Source of the DNA: Roridomyces roridus
Lineage: Eukaryota; Basidiomycota; Agaricomycetes; Agaricales; Mycenaceae
Assembly: GCA_029378245.1 (NCBI GenBank)
Contig: JARKIF010000242.1
Coordinates: 1-44,770 of the forward strand
Length of the DNA: 44,770 bases
Direction: 5' to 3'
Both the position numbers and the translations under genes were made by a program. Below the pieces are notes generated by a model, which worked only from the letters and a program-made list of their open reading frames with translations, was not told where the DNA came from and did not search any database. The first letter of the stretch is position 1; every line of letters starts with the position of its first letter. Positions 32,686 to 42,842 of the stretch are shown here, one piece after another.

Positions 32686-34313
32686 TTGAATCAACGAACG
32701 CATCTTGGTATGTTTCTTCTTGTAATCTGGTTTTCTGTTGGCTGATGGGCTTTTTAGTAATTAATCTAGCACAATTGTATCTTCCGACTTTCGAAATTGA
32801 AGTTTTTTGCTTCATTCATTTGTTGTGCGATCCGACCTTGCGACCTTCCCTTCCCTCCGACGCTCTCGATTCCTGACCCCGATTCCGATTTTGACTTCCC
32901 GACTCGCTTCCCACACTCCGCATCATCCAGACTCGATCCCGACCTTCTGGGCTCGCTTCGACACCTCCGACCGGCTCATGATCGACACCCCCCTCGGACA
33001 CCTCCGAACCAGACCGTCCCGACTCGCTCTCCTCGACGAGTCGACACTCTCCGCCCTCGACTCGCTTTTTTTTAAAAAAAACCTGACCCTAACCCCATGG
33101 TACCATCGCTCCATCACCATCCGCTGCGACCGCAGACTCGATCTGCACCTGCACCACACCAACGCCAATGCCAAGATATCGACCTCGCCGACCGCCAAAA
33201 TCGCCTCCATACTCCTCCGACGAGACTCGGCCCCAACTCACGCCTCCCGCCTTTGCCTACTAACCCTAACCCCATGGTTCCATCACTCCATCCCGATGCC
33301 TTGCCCGAAACGGTGACCGCCGCCTGGATTTCAGTTAGCACTCGTCCGTACTCTCCCGAGGATCTCACCCTCCACGATGATCAGTTCCAAGTTGTTTCTT
33401 GTAAGTTGCCAGGAAGGTCTATGACATTTATTATCGTTCTTTATTCGAATTCTCAAACGAAGTTCTGTGCTCAACTGTCAAGTGCCAACTTTCAAGTTTC
33501 CCAGGACAGCCGAAGTGATCCGCCGCCCAAACTGTGATCCCATGACACCCACGCCGGTCCCGCTCTGCGGCATACGTAGTCCCTGCTTGGAAATGTGTCT
33601 GAATGTCTGATGCTGTAGACCTTGACCGGGGGGATTGGACTGTAAATGTAAAGGAGGGTTTCAACAAAGACTGGCTAACCGGATTTAGCACGTAGGTAGG
33701 CGCGAGCTCAACCTCGAGTGGAACGGCACGGATGACTGCGCAGGAAGATCCCTCCACATTCGGGCGCATGCCACACATCTATCGGGGTTAGTTGTCGCTG
33801 GGCCTGCTGAGCGGGAACCAGGGCGCCGCCTTTGCAAATGCCACACACTGTGGCATACATGCCAGAGAAGAAGGGCGCATCAAAAGTTGGATCGGCAAGT
33901 GGCTGCGGCCATCATCACCATATCAAAAGTGAAGAGTTGGAAGTTGGACCCAGAAGTTGGACAGCTGACCTACAATGTGCCCGGAACCGGCAACTTGACA
34001 GTTGATTCGGCCCTCAAAACACGAGGTTAGCAGTTGATTCACCACAAAATATGCGCTGTTCACGGTTCTTTCAGCTCGGAATCCACGCTTCTCGCAGCGC
34101 AAGTGATAATAAACCGAAGAAAACCTCATAAAGGTCGCTTGATAAAGTTGTGGGACTCGAAACTCAGAACCAAGTTGGAACTACTAAGATCGCCAGAAAG
34201 CAAACACTCTAGGTCATTCACGTGCATTTCGGCCTGATCAGTGATATAGGAGACATTCAGTGCCCTCTTTTAAAGTTCTTACGCAGGAGCCTTCAACTCA
34301 GACCGGAACCACC
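32686..34313. other. Gene-poor region after the Argonaute, with short repeats
   Basis: About 1.6 kb. From 32830 to 33080 the plus strand is C/T-rich with repeated CCCGACTCGCT words. A 32-base direct repeat follows (33084 and 33261). From 33780 to 34010 the word AGTTGG or its complement recurs. Open frames here (for example 32807-33316) look like products of the biased composition. I recognise no gene. Confidence 0.45.
33084..33292. repeat. Pair of 32-base direct repeats containing CCCTAACCCC
   Basis: Copies at 33084-33115 and 33261-33292 differ at three of 32 positions. Both contain CCCTAACCCCATGGT. The second begins TAACCCTAACCCC, which resembles about two units of the TTAGGG-type telomeric repeat; two units are too few to call a telomeric tract. 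Confidence 0.55.
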
Positions 34314-37300
34314 ATGCCTGTCTCTTTCACTACTGCGCCTCACGCTGCCAACTCGTTCGAAGCTACCGAGTCTTTCTCGGCGGCGGAGCTCTTGTCTAGC
34401 GCATGCGAAGACCAGAAACGCTATGTCGGAGAAATCTTCCAATGTGGCTTCTCGACGGGAGAACAGGTGCTGAACTCGTACGTCCTTGAATCCTGTACCA
34501 CTTGCTCGCCTACCATTTATTTCCAGCGGTCGCGATTTCAATGCCAAAATTCCGAACCTTCGTCCTGACAGCGAAGGAAATGGATTCGTGCACACGGTCA
34601 TGGAAGCGTACAACCACCATCGTGCCCTCGTCATCCGCCCTGACGACGTGTGGCTCGCTATTTTATCGCAGTTCAATTTCTTCGTCAATGCCAACGCCGA
34701 GGTCCTTCGTGCCAATTTCGTAGCGCACGAAGGCCAGCGCAAACTCTGGTAGAGGCCTCTGGGGATCGTTACTCTGTAGACTTTGGCGCCACGTCCCGCC
34801 AGGTGACCACTCTTCTCCACGAAATGTCGTCGATCCTGCGCTCCGGGACTGGGGTGCTGCCCAACTTTACGACTACCACCGTCAACGATACTACGGTGGC
34901 GGCGGTGCTCATGATGGCTACTCTCAAGGAATACTTCGTGTTGGGTTTGGACTCCCATGGTGTGCATTCCGCGTGTTACGCTGGAAGGAGAGAAGTCGGA
35001 CTGGGTCAACATCTTGGGCGCCTCGAGAAGCTCAAGGAGTACGGAGTCGAGACGATTGCGTGGTCACTGAGTGTCGGCTCGGTGACGACGAAATTCACCA
35101 CCCGGGTTCACCCAACTAAGTGGCTGATATTCAGTGGAATATCATCCACGAATTTCACTGCCATTCCCTGAAATTCATGTCAAACCAGTTCGTGTAAAAA
35201 ACCGAACACTTCACGTACCTGTGTTCACGTACATGTGTTGAGGAAATACATTGAAGAAGTCGGTGAATACATGTCCAGATCATCGAAAAGCCAACGAAAT
35301 TCAAGCAAAATTTCAATGCAATTACATTATTTTGCTACATGAATACAAGTCTAATCGTAGTTCCCTGGGTTGCCCCTCCCAGCGTTGCCCGTCGCCTTCA
35401 CCACCATGCTCCGAGCCCCAAGCCCATGTGCTTGCCCTCGTCATTCGTCGATTGGTCATGAAGCTGAGTCCTCACGCTCGGTGTCCGCTGACTCGAGGCG
35501 ACATGCAGAGACCACCGGCTCGGACGCGGGGATGAGGGGAAACGGGGCAGGGAATGATGAGGGCCGTCATCGTGGTTGCCGTAGACAAGATAACGCACCG
35601 TGAGTGACACCCCAAACCTGGGTCCCTGTACTTTACGTGCTTCGACGCATGCTGCCAGACTGGAGATGAGCCAAACTGCGATACGAGAAGCACCGCAGTG
35701 ACGCACCTAGGCTCCTCGAGAGTCGTTCTGGCAGTGGGGGAGGATGTGGTCGCGAGGGGGAAAGAGAGGCCTGTGTGTGGGGCAATGAGTGCATTGCTTA
35801 TATATTCCATCTTCTCCGTTTGGTGGTGGAGTTCGGTGGGGCCAATTGAGTTGGGCTCCAACTCTGAGCCGCAGGCCCGGGATTTGAGCCAGCGACACCA
35901 GGGAAGTCCAAGAATGCGGTCGGTGTCGAGGGACGGGCAGGGATGGCATCTGGAATGCAGCTGTAGGTGGTGGGTAAGACGAGGATACAAAGGTAGAGGC
36001 AGTGGTGGTACGAATCAGCAATGACGTCAGTGGCGTCACCTTCCCCTCGAGTCTCGACTTGACCTTGACTCGACCTCCACTCAACGACGACCCGACCCGG
36101 GCGACGCGTTTACGATGAGCTGACAGGCGGAAGGGATTTTAAGAGTGTCCAGACTTGCGAGAACTTTCTTCGCTGTGAAATTCACTTAATTTTCTGGTGA
36201 AACCGCTGAAATACGTGAATACGGTAAGTGAATGAAATCTAAGTGAAATTGAATTCGCACAAAAAAGTACGTGATTTGGTTTTGGTTGCGTGAAGTTCGT
36301 GCAGACATATATCCTCAGTGGGTATCATCTTCTACGCCCCGTCATACTGTACCATTTCATTCAACTCGAATGTCACGCGCACAGGCCCCCAAATTTTCGA
36401 AAATTTTGGAAAGTGTCACGGTCACCCGGGAGATTTTCAAAGGTTGCAAAAGTAGTCACAAAATTGCTCGAAAGGCGCTCAAAAAAACCCATTTTTCGCC
36501 GGCGGGCCTCATGCGCGTCTGCAGGTCCCGAATGCAAGCCGGAGGTTGAACCTGATTGACACACTGCGGATTTCCTTGAAATTGACCTCGGCATCACCCA
36601 AATCAGAGCGAAATGTCATGCCGGCACGGCTTTCGACTGCCAGTGATAAGATGCCGAACATGCCGAAAGCTGTTCCGCTGTTGCCAATGGCAACTGATAT
36701 CAACCGGATGTTCGAAACATTTTCGGGTGTCCACGCTGGGACCGACCCATTTCGAAGTTCGAAGTTCGAAAACCCGTGTCACAGGTCACAGCCAAGGAGA
36801 ACTGATTGAAATTGGTACAGTATCTCGCTTGTCGCAGCATTCGACAAGGCCCCACGAGCCAGGAGAATACGGAATTTTCTGGCAGAAGATTGTGTCCGTG
36901 GACAGTATGGGCAGTGGCTCGCCGGTGGTACACTGGTTGGCTCAACGCCTCGCGTCTTCTCCAAGCAAGGTCGTGGGATGGGAAAACCTCTCGACACAGT
37001 GAGTATTGTAGACTCTACGTCGGTCTCGATATTCATCCCTAACAGGAGGTGTGTCTCAGAAGAGCCCCGAAGTCCCTGTCTGCCGAGCACTTTGGAAGAA
37101 ATACGCAGTCGAAGAACGCCGGGGATTCGGGCGAAGCGTGAGCTGTTTTGGTGGAACGCCCTACCACACACTCGAGACTTATTTGGTGCCGCCTGCCTAC
37201 GACCGATGGTGGATATTGACCTGAAACGATCGCGGGATGCAGATCGACTGTTTCATGCTGGCGGGGCGTCATTGGTACGCGTATTTCCTACCAGCGGTGA

Positions 37301-37464
37301 TACCACGGTGTCTGCTAGCGGCGAAATGACACCGTTCATCCGCTTGCTGGGTGGTGGGATTTGTGCTCGGAAGGAGAAATTGGTTGAGCGCGGAGGAGGA
37401 GCATGAAGCTGAGATGGCGGAGTTTAATCGGCGCCGCAATCAGCAGTTTAGTGGGAGTTCGTAG
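34314..37464 (+). pseudogene. DUF4419 protein copy 2, split by a 1.75-kb insertion
   Basis: Exon 1 34314-34477 and exon 2 from 34527 mirror DUF4419-1 (164-nt first exon in both): MPVSFTTAPHAANSFEATES, NGFVHTVMEAYNHHRALVI, RPDDVWLAILSQFNFFVNAN. A base is missing at about 34746, giving a TAG; more shifts follow near 34940-35020. At 35063 the reading ETIAW stops, and the continuation (YSISLVAAFDK, FWQKIVSVDSMGSGSPVV, GWLNA) resumes in phase at 36816. The C-terminus continues through VSASGE near 37310 to a tail EEEHEAEMAEFNRRRNQQ, with stop at 37464. So one full-length ancestral gene can be followed, but it is dead. Confidence 0.7.
35064..36815. mobile_element. 1.75-kb insertion inside DUF4419 copy 2, type unknown
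   Basis: Defined by the coding sequence on both sides: ...ATTGCGTGG ends at 35063 and TACAGTATCTCGC resumes at 36816; joined, they read ETIAWYSISLVAAFDK in frame. The same site is uninterrupted in copy 3 (about 39175). The outer parts are rich in GTGAA/TTCAC words (35090-35250 and 36165-36250); the middle is GC-rich. It contains a perfect 16-base palindrome (36391-36406) and a threefold TTCGAAG run near 36754. I see no transposase and no clear terminal inverted repeats. GATTGCGTGG and GATTGAAATTGG at the two borders could be an eroded target duplication. Confidence 0.6.
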
Positions 37465-37551
37465 TTGGTTCGCAGTAGGCATACCTCAGGGGTTTTGAAA
37501 ATTGGAATACGGGTCTGATGGGATCAAACACTCTTTGTCCTCAACCACGAC

Positions 37552-38688
37552 ATGCCAAAGTCGACGACACCCTCGCCGCATCCCCCGAGCTCTGGTTCGA
37601 GGACGGAAACATCATCATAGAGGCCGGAACATCCAGTTTCGTGTCCACCGCGGCATTCTAGCGGCATGCTCCGCCGTTTTCAAAGACATGCTATCGTTTC
37701 CCCAACCCTGTGGATGCAGAGCTCGTTGAGGGATGCCCAGTCGTACATCTTACCGATGCCCCAGCTGAGGTCACTGTGTTTTTTGAAGGCCATCTTCCTG
37801 CCCGAGTGCGTGATCTTCCTACTATCCCAACTCGATATGAATTTTATAATTGTTCCAGCTACTTCATGCCATTCCCGGCACGGACCAAATTATAGCATTG
37901 TTCAGGGATGCCTTCGACTCAGCCATAAATACGGAGTGGAGCACCTTCGCCTTCGTGCGCTGGTTCACTTTTCGTCTCGATTTCGCACCACATTGTCCCA
38001 GTGGGACAAAGCCGAGTATCCATATGATGCCGACCCTTGGATTCCGCCAGCCGGCCTCAATCAGATACATCATATCCGGGGATGCCTGGCTTTCTCAGGA
38101 GGTTGTCGACGATGTTCTCTTGCATCCAGCTTGCTCGAGAGGGTCGAGACGCACCGTGGGTACTGCCCGTTGCCTTCCATGTGCTCTCTGGCTGCTTAGC
38201 TTGGGACAAAACCATGTCGGTTACGGAGGTTTCTCCGCGGTACTACCTTCAACCGTGTATCCACCAGCCTTAGCCCACAGGATCAGGAGTCTTTCCTACC
38301 AGGCCACATTCGACAAATCCGAAACCATACAGCAAGTATCCTGGGTTTCTTTTCGGACCCTGTCGAAATACTCGACTGCAGGTTGCCGCTTGAATGTTTG
38401 GAGGGCGAACTATCGGCTGTCAAGACTATGCAAGGGGCGATACTATCCGATCATTCCGAACATTTGTCCATGCCCCTGAAGATCTGGGAGGAATCTGAAT
38501 TCGGGTCGCAACATTGGGACTATAGTGATAGTTGCCCCTCTTGCCTGGAATGGCTGCAGCGTCAGCACCAAGCTGTGCGGGAAAAGTTCTGGGACGATCT
38601 TCCGAACATGTATGGGTTGCCGCCTTGGGAAGAATTGGAGAAGATGAAAGTGGCGGCCATTGGGACACAGTGGTTTTCCGAATCGTAG
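37552..38688 (+). pseudogene. BTB/POZ protein BTB5 (many one-base insertions)
   Basis: Starts in the family's leader and ATG. Amino-acid words of the family can be followed throughout but in changing frames: ELWFEDGNII, RVHRGILAACSAVFKDML, LVEGCPVVHLTDAPAEVTVF, LRLSHKYGVEHLRLRAL, and finally the clean end SCPSCLEWLQRQHQ, EKFWDDLPNMYGLPPWEEL, EKMKVAAIG, stop at 38688. Most lesions are single extra bases, many in runs (ATGCC/AAA near 37553, CCCCC near 37583, TTTTTT near 37780). The high residual similarity together with so many indels is unusual for an old pseudogene. Confidence 0.75.
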
Positions 38689-38800
38689 AGCCCTAGTTGA
38701 CGTTGATCTCTTCCTTTTGTTCTTCTCATTCTGGTTGGACTTGTCCTGGGTCGTCCAGTGTTATGCCTTGTATACCTTGTAGATATACTTTGGTGCTTCG

Positions 38801-39459
38801 GACAACCATCGCGCTGCATTAATCCGTCCCGACGACGTGTTGCATGCCATCTTATCAGCACCTTATTCAACTTGTTCGTCATGCGAACGCGGAGCTCTTC
38901 CGCGCCAATTTCCTCGCGCATGAAGGTCAACGTCAGGTGAGGATTTCCTTCGAGAGCGATTGGCACTCTGTCGACTTTGGCGACTACGACTGTGGCAGCA
39001 GTGCTCACTATGGCCACCTAAAGCAATATTTCTCTGCTGGCTTTTCGACGAGACTCGGATGCTGTGGCATTCCGCGTGTCATGCTCGCTGGAGAGGAGTC
39101 TTACTGGGTCAACAGTCTGAAATTTGGAGCGCCTCAAGAGGCTCAAGGAATATGGAATCGAGACGATTGCGTGGTATCATCTGTTACGCCTGTCCTGTCT
39201 TGTTTCGGTCGCAGCATTCGACGTCCCCACGAGCCAGAAAAATGTGGATTTCTGGCAGAGGCCTGGTGGCGAGCCTCAACGAGGGGCCGTGGAAGTCTTT
39301 CGGGTCAAAACAACGCGAAAAACATTGTTCCAGAAGACTGGTGTTATTGAACGACCACGGGCAGGAGATCGACGCGTTCATGCTGGCGGGAATGGTCGGC
39401 ATGCGGTTTCGTCTAGCGGCGACCACACCTCGTCTGCCACCGGGAGAATAGCACGATAA
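38801..39459 (+). pseudogene. DUF4419 protein copy 3 (5'-truncated relic)
   Basis: No start region. Recognisable words in shifting frames: NHRAALIRPDDV near 38803, NLFV.NAELFRANF near 38870-38915, AHEGQRQ, DWHSVDFGDYD, then ETIAW near 39165, VAAFDVPTSQKNVDFWQRP at 39205-39265 and the C-terminal VSSSGDHTS near 39410, stop at 39459. It lies directly behind BTB5, as DUF4419 sequence follows BTB1-BTB3. Confidence 0.6.
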
Positions 39460-39726
39460 ATAGCCTTCCAGGATGGTGGATCTGCACCAGAAAGCCAAAC
39501 GTGATAGCACCACTGGCCCAAGCCGAGTGGGAGGGAATCTGCAGAGTTTCCGTGAGGGGTTCGGTGAATTTCATCTGCTAAAGGACAACAGGAATTCAGG
39601 AGAGGCACAACCCAAATAATGGTTGCTGCACTGCGATTTTTCTAACAGTTACGCGTTTTGGTAATGGCCTATTTACGCGCCGCTTGACAGCGGAGTTGAA
39701 TCACGCCCTTGTCCACGTACCACAAC

Positions 39727-40843
39727 ATGCTATCCGACACGGACATCCACGCCTCAATTCACCGCATCCATGACCTCTGGTTCGAAGAATGGGAACATTG
39801 TTTTACAAGCAGCAAACTGCCATTCCGCGTCCATCGCGGCATCCTGGCGGCATGCTCGCCCGTCTTCAAAGATATGCTCTCGTTCCCGCAACCGGCCGAT
39901 GTGGAGCTTGTCGAGGGATGCCCACTCGTGCGCCTCACAGATCATCCAAAAGAGGTGCACTGTTTTCCTTGAAAGCAATCTTCAAAACCTGAGTGAGTGG
40001 CGCGGGTGTCGCATCATACCAACGATCCTAATCCTCCAGTTATTTCATGCCCTTCCCCGCGCATACCGACTTACGCCATTATCTCAGGATGCCTCAGACT
40101 CGGCCATAAATATGACGTAGAACACCTGCGTCTGCGGGCCTTGGTCCACTTGTCGTCTGCATTTCGCACGACGTTGTCCGAAATGGGACACAGCCGAGTA
40201 TTTCAATCCAGGTGTGGGCAAGGAGACTCCTCCTTCTGCTTGCGCTCTTTCGCAAATAATTTCCTGGAATTCGCAAGGGAAGGACACGCAATCTCATGCA
40301 TCCAGCTGGCTCGTGAGGTGAACGCCCTCTTGGATTCTACCTGCCGCGTTCTATTCCCTGTCCACCAGTTTGGATCCATCCCATGTCCCTCATGCCAGTC
40401 TTCAATGGGACGGTCTGCCGTGGGGGTAACGTTAACCTCGCGGGCACAGGATCTGGAGGCTTCTCCTCGACGGTCACTCTCAGCAAACCCTGGTTTCTGC
40501 CGTCCGGTTCCTGGGTTCTTTGTCAGAAACCCGGCGATTCATCCACCAGCTTGTGATGGCCCTGCCGGGTGCTCGATTGGGCGGCTTTCTGCTATCCATT
40601 CTTTGCGGGATCTCATTGCTCTCCAGCCGTCCGCACCTCTCGAGCTGTGGTCAAACTGGGAAGGCTCGACGAGGAAGTCTGCTACCCGTGTCGAGACGCC
40701 TCGAGGACGCACACGAGCAAATGCGGGAGAGCTTTTGGGACGGACTTCCGGAGATGTATGGACTACCCTCTTGGAGACAGCTGGAGCAGATGAGGGACGC
40801 TGCCATCGGTTCTCACTGGTTTGTTCCAGCTGCAGAATCCTAA
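39727..40843 (+). pseudogene. BTB/POZ protein BTB6 (pseudogene)
   Basis: ATG 39727 follows the CCACAAC leader. The family words are HRIHDLWFEE, a locally shifted segment equal to GNIVLQAAN, FRVHRGILAACSPVFKDML, SFPQPADVELVEGC, then a shift near 39950. Exon 2 begins at about 40041 with YFMPFPAHTD and shifts at once; GCLRLGHKYDVEHLRLRALV reads on in the next frame. The middle is poorly matched. The end is EQMRESFWDGLPEMYGLPSW, stop 40843. More diverged than BTB1-BTB5. Confidence 0.7.
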
Positions 40844-41277
40844 GTTGTGGGCTCTTCCTGTGTCATTGAGTGTTTTGCTTGGTCCAAATGTTCTGGAACT
40901 GGATTGAGAATGGAGCAGTTGGAAGAATCCAGAGAGATCGACAATGGTCGTACGGTTGGAAGGATCGGCATGTACCTTCTTATATTTTCTTGTTCACACT
41001 TGGGACGGTTTCCGGTATCGAAGGACGCGACTGATTCCAGCTGAATGAAAAACGTTAGACATAAATCGACATCGCGTTCATATTCGGGCCGAGGACCTCA
41101 GGCCGAAGAATGAGGGAGAGGCGATGTCCCGGGGTCGTCATTTTGGAGCTGGATGCCACCGGCAGTGCCTGGCAAGGCTTGGAGCATCTTTGGGCCGCAC
41201 TGGGTCCTCACATCGACGTTTTTTTTTTGTGTCTAACGTTTTTCCTTCAGCTGTCACATCTTGTCCTTTACCACAAC
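40844..41277. other. Intergenic region between BTB6 and BTB7
   Basis: 434 bases. No DUF4419 relic is visible here, unlike after BTB1, BTB2, BTB3 and BTB5. No other gene seen. A T-run and pyrimidine stretch at 41219-41250 precede the BTB7 leader. Confidence 0.35.
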
Positions 41278-42333
41278 ATGCAAGTCGACGACACGCCTCA
41301 TCGCCACGCCGAGCTCTGGTTTGACGACGGCAGCATCGTCATTCAAGCCGAAAACACCCAGTTCCGAGTACATCGCAGTATCCTCGCCGCCCGCTCGCAT
41401 CTTCAGAGATATGTTTTCGTTTCCCCAGCCTCTCGACGCAGAACTGGTCGAAGGCTGTCCGCTTGCTCGCCTCCATGATTCAGCGGCCGAGTTATCCGTT
41501 TTTCTCCGGGCGATCTTTGACTCGGAGTGAGCTATCGGGTACCTACCTATTTCTTCCACTCTTACGCCGGAAGCGTCTAGATTTTTCATGGCCTTCCCTG
41601 TTGTCACGGAATTCCATATCACCGTTGGAGTTCTCCGTCTGAGCCACAAATACGAGGTCGACTATCTGCGTCGCCGTGCTCTCGTCCACTTGTACTCGGG
41701 GTGCGCGACGACTTGTTCGAAATGGGACAGAATTGCCCATTATCTTCCAACCGCCAACAATGACCGGCTGCCCGCCATGGAAATCAGTACGTGGAAATGG
41801 CCGATAAACCTATCGCATTTCGCAGTTCTGATTCCGCTCGTGCGCGAAGTTGGCGCCCTGTGGATGCTTTCGAGCGTCTCTCATGTATCCTCCCGGTTCC
41901 GAGCTCTCACTCGGCGAAAAGAAGCACTTCAGATCTCTGAACACAATCGACGACCTGATTGCGTTTCTGCGTGGACAAGACATTCAGAGTCTCAGCACCT
42001 CTGCTGAGATTCTAAGATGTTTTTCTGAGGAGATGGACGACAGTGTCTTTCACCGCTGGCATGTGTTCGGGTACGATTGGTTGCACTCGACGCTACGAAT
42101 GAGGTGATGGGCGGTAATACTCTGCCTTGCAGTCCGTTGGAAGTGTGGCCCGAGACCACTTGGCGGCGCTCGAACATCGCCTTTGCAGTGTCTGTCTTCC
42201 GTTGCTCATGGCCAGACATCAAGCTGCTCGTGGAAAGTTTTAGCAAGAGCTGCCGAGAATTTATGGACTACCACCCTGGGAGGAATTGGAGAAGCTGAAG
42301 ACGGAGGCGATAGGAACTTCCTGGCTTGTGTGA
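41278..42333 (+). pseudogene. BTB/POZ protein BTB7 (divergent, frameshifted)
   Basis: ATG 41278 follows TTGTCCTTTACCACAAC. Exon 1: HAELWFDDGSIVIQAEN, FRVHRSILAAR, then two bases are missing near 41397; the next frame gives MFSFPQPLDAELVEGCPLA and the donor at 41527. Exon 2 from 41581: FFMAFPVVTEFHITVGVLRL, SHKYEVDYLRRRALVHLYSG, then a shift near 41880 into a frame with HFRSLNTIDDLIAFLRGQD. The end IYGLPPWEELEKLKTEAIG, stop 42333, is in a third frame. The closing EAIGTSWLV resembles the edge copy BTB8 (KEIGTSWVS) more than BTB1-BTB5, so it belongs to another branch of the family. Confidence 0.65.
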
Positions 42334-42842
42334 CAGCGTTGTTGTGCGTCGTTCTATCCATTCGTCGATTGTATTTTGACCTCCCGCCTCCCTTATCCAG
42401 ATGTTCGCAACGAGGAGCCGCCTGTCGTTGAATATTTCGACTCGACGTTCATTTCCTCCCGGCTATTATGGTGTACATATAGTGTTGTCGATCCAAAATT
42501 CTCTTTGACCGCGCAAGGGAAGCAAGTAAGGAAGGCTTCGAGAATCGAGAAAACCTGTTCCTAGACTGCAAGTCCATTTTCTTGCTTGTGCAAGCTTGGA
42601 AAGGTCAAGTGAGGTCCCATCGTCGTTTGGGTTCTCTCGGGGCTGGTACGCGCGATACGTGTAAACGGCGGGGCGGAGACCCGAGTTCGATAGGCGACAG
42701 AAAGGCTGTCACCAAGTTAAAACGGGGCCGCCCGGTATCGTTGTCACTTACTAAGTAAACTAACTGGGCTTATACTCTATTCGCCTCCTTCTCTCTTGCC
42801 ACCACTCAAGCTCAAGCTCAAGCCTCGTCCTTCGCACCAACA
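42334..42842. other. Intergenic region between BTB7 and the NAPE-PLD-like gene
   Basis: About 500 bases separating two convergent genes. No protein-like frame and no RNA gene that I can support. Confidence 0.4.

Noticed and set aside
32797..33537. Several open frames of 90-170 codons after the Argonaute
   Set aside because: They overlap one another in different frames, are dominated by Ser/Pro/Arg/Asp from a C/T-rich repeat and match no family I know.
35064..36815. Terminal inverted repeats for the 1.75-kb insertion
   Set aside because: The two ends show only scattered similarity; no inverted repeat can be stated, so the element class stays open.
42680..42720. Possible tRNA gene (GAGTTCGATAGG resembles a T-loop)
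   Set aside because: No matching acceptor stem, anticodon arm or D-arm could be built around it.
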